Source: Lewinellaceae bacterium
GTDB taxonomy: Bacteria > Bacteroidota > Bacteroidia > Chitinophagales > Saprospiraceae
Assembly: GCA_016708875.1 (NCBI GenBank)
Contig: JADJFA010000001.1
Location: 434,001-498,000 of the forward strand
DNA: 64,000 bases
Direction of reading: 5' to 3'
Shown: piece by piece, positions 59,864-64,000 of the stretch
Layout: the number at the start of each line of letters is the position of its first letter
How positions within the stretch are numbered: position 1 is the first letter of the stretch
Position numbers and translations under genes: made by a program
The notes under the pieces: generated by a model
What the model saw: the letters and a program-made list of their open reading frames with translations, nothing else
Told to the model about the DNA's origin: nothing
Database searches by the model: none

Positions 59864-62521
59864 ATGACATCCCGCGACATCCGCCGCCAATTCCTCGATT
59901 TTTTCGCTTCCAAAGGCCACAAAATCATCCCCTCTGCGCCCATGGTGGCAAAGAGCGACCCCACGCTCATGTTCATTAACTCAGGAATGGCGCCGCTGAA
60001 AGATTTTTTCCTCGGCAACCAGGCTCCGCCTTCGAAACGCATTGCCGACACCCAAAAATGTCTCCGCGTGAGTGGCAAACACAACGACCTCGAAGATGTG
60101 GGCATGGATGGCTACCACCATACCATGTTCGAAATGTTGGGCAACTGGTCCTTTGGCGATTATTTTAAAAAAGAGGCATTGGCATGGTCCTGGGAACTCT
60201 TGACGGATATTTACAAAATCCCGAAAGACCGACTTTATGTCTCCATTTTTGAAGGTAACGAAGCCGAAGGCGTGCCTTTTGACCAGGAAGCCTACGATGT
60301 TTGGCGAACCATGTTGCCCGAGGACCGTATCCTCAAATTTGGCAAAAAGGAAAATTTTTGGGAAATGGGCGACCAGGGGCCCTGCGGTCCCTGCTCCGAA
60401 ATCCATGTTGACCTACGTTCCGATGCCGAACGTGCCAAAACAGATGGCCGCGACCTTGTAAATGCCGACGACCCGAATGTGATCGAGGTATGGAACAATG
60501 TGTTCATGCAGTTCAACCGCAAAGCCGACGGCTCTCTGGAAGAACTTCCCGCTAAAAGTGTGGACACGGGCATGGGTTTCGAGCGACTTTGCCGCGCGGT
60601 ACAAGGCGCGCGTTCCAATTACGATACGGATTTGTGGAAGCCTCTGTTCGACTTTTTGGGCAAACTTTCCGGTCATGCCTACCAAGATGTTTATCCGGGC
60701 AGTGATTCTCCCGCGTTGAAAACGGACATCGCCATGCGTGTGGTAGCGGACCACTTGCGGGCTGTTTCGTTTGCTATCGCTGACGGACAAATGCCGGACA
60801 ATGGCGGCGCGGGCTATGTGATCCGCCGCATTTTGCGCCGGGCTGTGCGCTATTATTACTCAGTACTCAACATCAAAGAACCCGTCATGTACCGCATGGC
60901 GCCGATTTTGGCGGAGGAATTCCACGACGTTTTCCCGGAACTGAAAGCGCAGATTGACTTCGTTTCCAAAGTGATTTTGGAAGAAGAAAAAGGCTTTTTA
61001 CGCACCTTGGAATCTGGCTTGAAGCGCTTTGAAACCATTGAAATTCAAGGAACTACATTGGGCGGCACACAGGCTTTTGAACTTTATGACACTTTTGGGT
61101 TCCCCTACGACTTGACGGCTTTGCTGGCAAAAGAAAAAGGATGGAGCGTAGATGAATCGGGGTTCAAAGTTGCCCTCCAGGAACAAAAAGACCGCTCGCG
61201 CAAAGACGCTGTCAAGCAAGTGGGTGACTGGATGGTTTTGCGCGACGAGCAGAATGTGGACTTTGTGGGATACGATCAATTGGAAACCCGCAAATCACAT
61301 GTCTCCAAATACCGTGCTGTGACTGCTAAAGGCGATGTTCAATACCAGATCGTATTGAACCGAACCCCTTTTTATCCCGAAGGTGGCGGGCAAGTGGGCG
61401 ATACCGGCTGGATGATCTTTGGCTCAGAAGGCACCAGTCCGGAACGCGTTCGGGTTTTGGACACCAAAAAGGAAAACACCCTTATTTACCACATTGTAGA
61501 AAAATTGCCGGAGCAGATCAGCGACGACACCGTTCGTTGTGAAGTGGATGAGCCTAAACGCCGCCTCACCGAAGCCAACCACTCGGCCACGCACCTGCTT
61601 CATGCTGCGCTGCGCTCGGTGTTGGGCACTCACGTCCAACAGAAAGGTTCGTTCCTCAATGAGGAGACCCTTCGTTTTGACTTTCAGCATTTTCAGAAAT
61701 TGAGTGATGGAGAATTGGCTGAAATAGAGCGCATTGTGAACCAAAAAATTCGCGAAAACATCGCACTCGAAGAAGCCCGCAACCTTCCTATCGAAGAAGC
61801 CCAAAAGGCTGGCGCAATGATGCTTTTTGGCGAAAAATATGGCGAGTCGGTGCGTATGATCACCTTCGACCCGAGCTATTCCCGCGAACTCTGCGGCGGC
61901 TGCCACGTACAGCGCACAGGCCAAATCGGTTATTTCAAAATCACCGCCGAAACGGCCATTGCTGCCGGGGTTCGCCGCATTGAAGCCGTGACGGCTAAAG
62001 GAGCCGAACAGTACGTTTCAAGTCTTGAAAACGAAATCGCATCCATCAAGAATGTGTTGAAAGCCAAGGACTTGACCAAAGGTATCGTGGCTTTGCAGGA
62101 AGAAAACAAGCAATTGCAAAAAGCCCTTGAGCGCATGGTTCAGGAGCAAGCCAACGGACTTCGCGAAGGCTTGCGCTCCAAATTTGCCAACCTGAACGGA
62201 GTACACTATCTGGCTGAAATCCTGCCCATCAGCGATGCCAACGCCGTGAAAAATCTGGCCGTAGAACTCGAGCGCGAAGTCGGCAATGCCGTAATAGTCT
62301 TTGGTGCCATCTCCGCCGACGGCAAGCCTTCGCTGAGCATTAAAATCAGTGACAATCTGGTGAAAGAGAAGGGATTGAATGCGGGCACGATTGTCCGTGA
62401 ACTGGCGCTGAAATTCCTGAAAGGTGGCGGCGGTGGTCAGCCAGGCTTTGCTACTGCGGGAGGGACGGAAGCGGGCGGGTTGAAGGAGGCTGTCGAAGGA
62501 GTAAAGGGGTACTTGAGGTAG
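59864..62521 (+). CDS. alaS: Alanyl-tRNA synthetase
   Basis: An 885-residue protein of normal length. The catalytic core starts TSRDIRRQFLDFFASKGHKI and includes FINSGMAPLKDFFLG, MFEMLGNWSFGDYFKKEA and GYVIRRILRRAVRY. The editing domain has the zinc-type motifs ANHSATHLLHAALR and ELCGGCHVQRTG. The C-terminal DHHA1-type part ends GGGGGQPGFATAGG. It charges tRNA-Ala and removes mischarged Ser and Gly. No promoter is visible in the 19-base gap, which suggests transcription from the MazF operon promoter. Confidence 0.97.
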   Translation: MTSRDIRRQFLDFFASKGHKIIPSAPMVAKSDPTLMFINSGMAPLKDFFLGNQAPPSKRIADTQKCLRVSGKHNDLEDVGMDGYHHTMFEMLGNWSFGDYFKKEALAWSWELLTDIYKIPKDRLYVSIFEGNEAEGVPFDQEAYDVWRTMLPEDRILKFGKKENFWEMGDQGPCGPCSEIHVDLRSDAERAKTDGRDLVNADDPNVIEVWNNVFMQFNRKADGSLEELPAKSVDTGMGFERLCRAVQGARSNYDTDLWKPLFDFLGKLSGHAYQDVYPGSDSPALKTDIAMRVVADHLRAVSFAIADGQMPDNGGAGYVIRRILRRAVRYYYSVLNIKEPVMYRMAPILAEEFHDVFPELKAQIDFVSKVILEEEKGFLRTLESGLKRFETIEIQGTTLGGTQAFELYDTFGFPYDLTALLAKEKGWSVDESGFKVALQEQKDRSRKDAVKQVGDWMVLRDEQNVDFVGYDQLETRKSHVSKYRAVTAKGDVQYQIVLNRTPFYPEGGGQVGDTGWMIFGSEGTSPERVRVLDTKKENTLIYHIVEKLPEQISDDTVRCEVDEPKRRLTEANHSATHLLHAALRSVLGTHVQQKGSFLNEETLRFDFQHFQKLSDGELAEIERIVNQKIRENIALEEARNLPIEEAQKAGAMMLFGEKYGESVRMITFDPSYSRELCGGCHVQRTGQIGYFKITAETAIAAGVRRIEAVTAKGAEQYVSSLENEIASIKNVLKAKDLTKGIVALQEENKQLQKALERMVQEQANGLREGLRSKFANLNGVHYLAEILPISDANAVKNLAVELEREVGNAVIVFGAISADGKPSLSIKISDNLVKEKGLNAGTIVRELALKFLKGGGGGQPGFATAGGTEAGGLKEAVEGVKGYLR

Positions 62522-62528
62522 AAGAATT

Positions 62529-62671
62529 AAACCGCAAAACAGGAAAACCGGAGAACAGGAAAATGTAAAATCAAACATGTAATCCGAAGAGATCCAAAAA
62601 TCTCCGCATTTCGAGATTTATCGTTTGGTTTTACATTTTCCTGTTCTCCGGTTTTGCGGTTTTGCGGTTTA
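62529..62671. repeat. AACCGCAAAA-family inverted repeat
   Basis: Arms 62534-62560 and 62629-62655 are perfect over 27 bases, with outer AAACCGCAAAA/TTTTGCGGTTT arms reaching to 62671. It lies between convergent alaS and yheT. The same words build the element at 63695. Confidence 0.92.
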
Positions 62672-62672
62672 C

Positions 62673-63660
62673 CTATTTCGCGATTAACTCCCCCTCCACA
62701 AACTCCAGCGCCCTCTGCTCCGCCCAAGAAAACTTCCCCGCCTCCCTTTGCCTGAAACCCGCAATGGCCACCCCCTGAAGTCAACTCCAAATGTAAAAAC
62801 GGATGTTCCCGCGCAATCTCCACGGGGAAACACTCCGGCGTAAGAATCGGGTCATTCAGCGCGCTCACCAGCAAAGTCGGGATGCGCGTACCTCCCACAA
62901 AATTCTTGGCCGAGGCCTGCTGATGAAATTCATCCGCCGAAGCGAAACCACAGATCGGCGCGCTGAAATGTTCATCAAAATCGTACCAGCGTTTTACCTG
63001 TTTCAATTTTGAAACATCCAGCCGACCGGGGAATTGCTGGGCTTTTTGGCGGATTTTCTTTTTCAAAAATGCCATGAACCGTGTTTTGTAAATCCAGTTT
63101 TCCCAACGGTCGAGCACGTCAGACCCTGCGCGGATATCGCAGGGCGCAGAAAACGCTACCGCAGCGCGGACTTGAGGTGGCAGGTTCTCTCCGCCAGTTC
63201 CCACGTATTTGAGTGTGATGTTGCCGCCCATGCTGAAGCCTACTAGTGCCACTATGTCGTAGTGCCCTGTCGCCAGCGCATGGTTCACGACCGCCGAAAT
63301 ATCTTCCGTGTCACCGTGATGGTACATCCGGAACATGCGGTTCATCTCACCGGAGCAAGAGCGACAGTTCCAGGCCAGTGCATCCCAGCCATTTTGTGCG
63401 AAAAGTTTGACCGTTCCGAGGCAGTAAGATGCCCCTGAATTGCTTTCCAGCCCATGTGACACTATCACGAGACGCTTACTCGACGTTGGCTTGCGCAACC
63501 AGTCCAGATCAAGGAAATCCCCATCGGGTGTTTCAATTCTTTCTCTTTGATAATCAACTCCTTTTACCCGACGGAACAGCCCTGGGAGTATGGATTGCAG
63601 GTGTCCGCCACGTTGCAAAAAGGGTGGCCCTGGGTAGGAGGATTGGGGGATGAGCGGCAT
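62673..63660 (-). pseudogene. YheT-family alpha/beta hydrolase with a late frameshift
   Basis: The start at 63660 (MPLIPQSSYPGPPFLQRGGHL) matches the family. The hydrolase core is intact: VIVSHGLESNSG, CRSCSGEMNR, LVGFSMGGNITLKYVG (Ser), LNDPILTPE (Asp) and GGHCGF (His). In the last 30 residues the frame slips at the CCCC run 62736-62739 (GGGG in the gene). With one G less, the ending reads FSWAEQRALEFVEGELIAK and stops at 62673, as the family does. As given, translation runs on through the palindrome to 62527. Activity need not be lost. Family members are esterases of unsettled substrate. Confidence 0.88.
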
Positions 63661-63694
63661 ATTATAGGCATTGCTGCTGTCTACATGGAACAAT

Positions 63695-63833
63695 AAACCG
63701 CAAAATGCAAAACCGGAAAATGCAAAACCGCAAAATCAAGAGAAAATGAAACGGTGTATTTCAAATATTTGAAACTAGTCGCTTCGTCTTGATTTTAAAT
63801 TTTGCGGTTCTCCGGTTTTGCATTTTGCGGTTT
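63695..63833. repeat. AACCGCAAAA-family inverted repeat
   Basis: Arms 63695-63717 and 63811-63833 are perfect over 23 bases. Further AAAACCGCAAAAT words lie inside. It fills the gap between the minus-strand outer-membrane gene's stop and the yheT start, so it lies at a gene's 3' end but also at a 5' end. Confidence 0.9.
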
Positions 63834-63868
63834 AAAGTATAACCAGACCGTTACAACTTGTTATCTTA

Positions 63869-64000
63869 TCAAAAAATAAGGCTCAGCCCTGTCCGCAAAT
63901 TCACCGCCGGGCTGCTTTTGACTGAGAAGGCATTGAGCAAATTGTCGGAAGCAAAATAGAGCTGCACGGGACCCGGTTTAAGAACGAGGTGGAAGCCGAG
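63869..64000 (-). CDS. Outer-membrane protein, C-terminal end (DUF5723-like)
   Basis: The frame is open to the right edge; only the last 43 residues are present. They read LGFHLVLKPGPVQLYFASDNLLNAF and end in VNLRTGLSLIF, the alternating pattern and terminal Phe of an outer-membrane barrel. Q-L-Y-F-A-S-D-N-L-L is a phrase seen in the Bacteroidota DUF5723 family. Function is unknown. Confidence 0.65.
   Translation of the reverse strand, partial: LGFHLVLKPGPVQLYFASDNLLNAFSVKSSPAVNLRTGLSLIF

Overview
The window looks like a piece of a Bacteroidota chromosome, most likely class Saprospiria (Haliscomenobacter/Lewinella-like). The evidence is: secreted proteins with type IX secretion (T9SS) C-terminal sorting domains; families typical of the phylum (DUF4271 next to hemD, DUF2795, DUF1015, a DUF5723-like C-terminus); lpxK, implying an outer membrane with lipid A; and promoters of the TTTG-N19/20-TAnnTTTG type. 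The genus is an inference. There is no prophage, integrative element, CRISPR array or rRNA. One tRNA (Phe) is present.

Layout. 1-5.3 kb: end of a TSUP transporter, a terC-DPP IV operon, a thioredoxin/MsrA-like fusion protein and a lipoprotein. 5.3-14.3 kb: a frameshifted ABC exporter, DUF1015, an amidohydrolase lipoprotein, RNase HI, an outer-membrane protein, a lipoprotein and a broken murQ. 14.4-21.7 kb: sanA-like gene, lpxK, tRNA-Phe, DUF4271-hemD, queA-DUF2795 and typA. 22-31.8 kb: envelope and secreted proteins (DUF2141, SGNH esterase, aldose epimerase, OmpA-like, LolA-like, a 1090-residue BNR-propeller protein) and a polyprenyl synthetase. 32-36.3 kb: a TrpR-like regulator, a frameshifted secreted protein, a REP-associated transposase between two inverted REP-like elements, and a UPF1-type helicase. 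36.4-46.8 kb: T9SS cargo (M4 protease, kelch-like protein), a DsbD reductase with a duplicated alpha domain, an orphan membrane protein and UDP-glucose dehydrogenase. 47-54.8 kb: a second OmpA-like protein, a ParE/RelE-type toxin-antitoxin pair, dcd, a CoA-binding protein, a GT2/phosphoglycosyl-transferase-like fusion, a lipase and a T9SS cargo protein. 55-64 kb: a large cytochrome c/PA14/propeller/DUF1080 protein split by an in-frame TGA, a MazF module, alaS, a frameshifted YheT hydrolase and the end of an outer-membrane protein.

Two things stand out. First, almost every gene end carries a long, often perfect inverted repeat (arms of 13-45 bp). The sequences differ from site to site but fall into a few word families (ATCCGTG, AACCGCAAAA, CCTnnnAGGTTTT, GCGAAAT), and within families the arms change in a compensatory way, so the fold appears to be what is kept. 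Second, six reading frames are broken or shifted (ABC exporter, murQ, the 32.4 kb secreted protein, the PA14/DUF1080 protein, yheT, and possibly the signal-peptide region of the BNR protein). These are either real decay/phase switching or sequence errors. Raw reads would decide.
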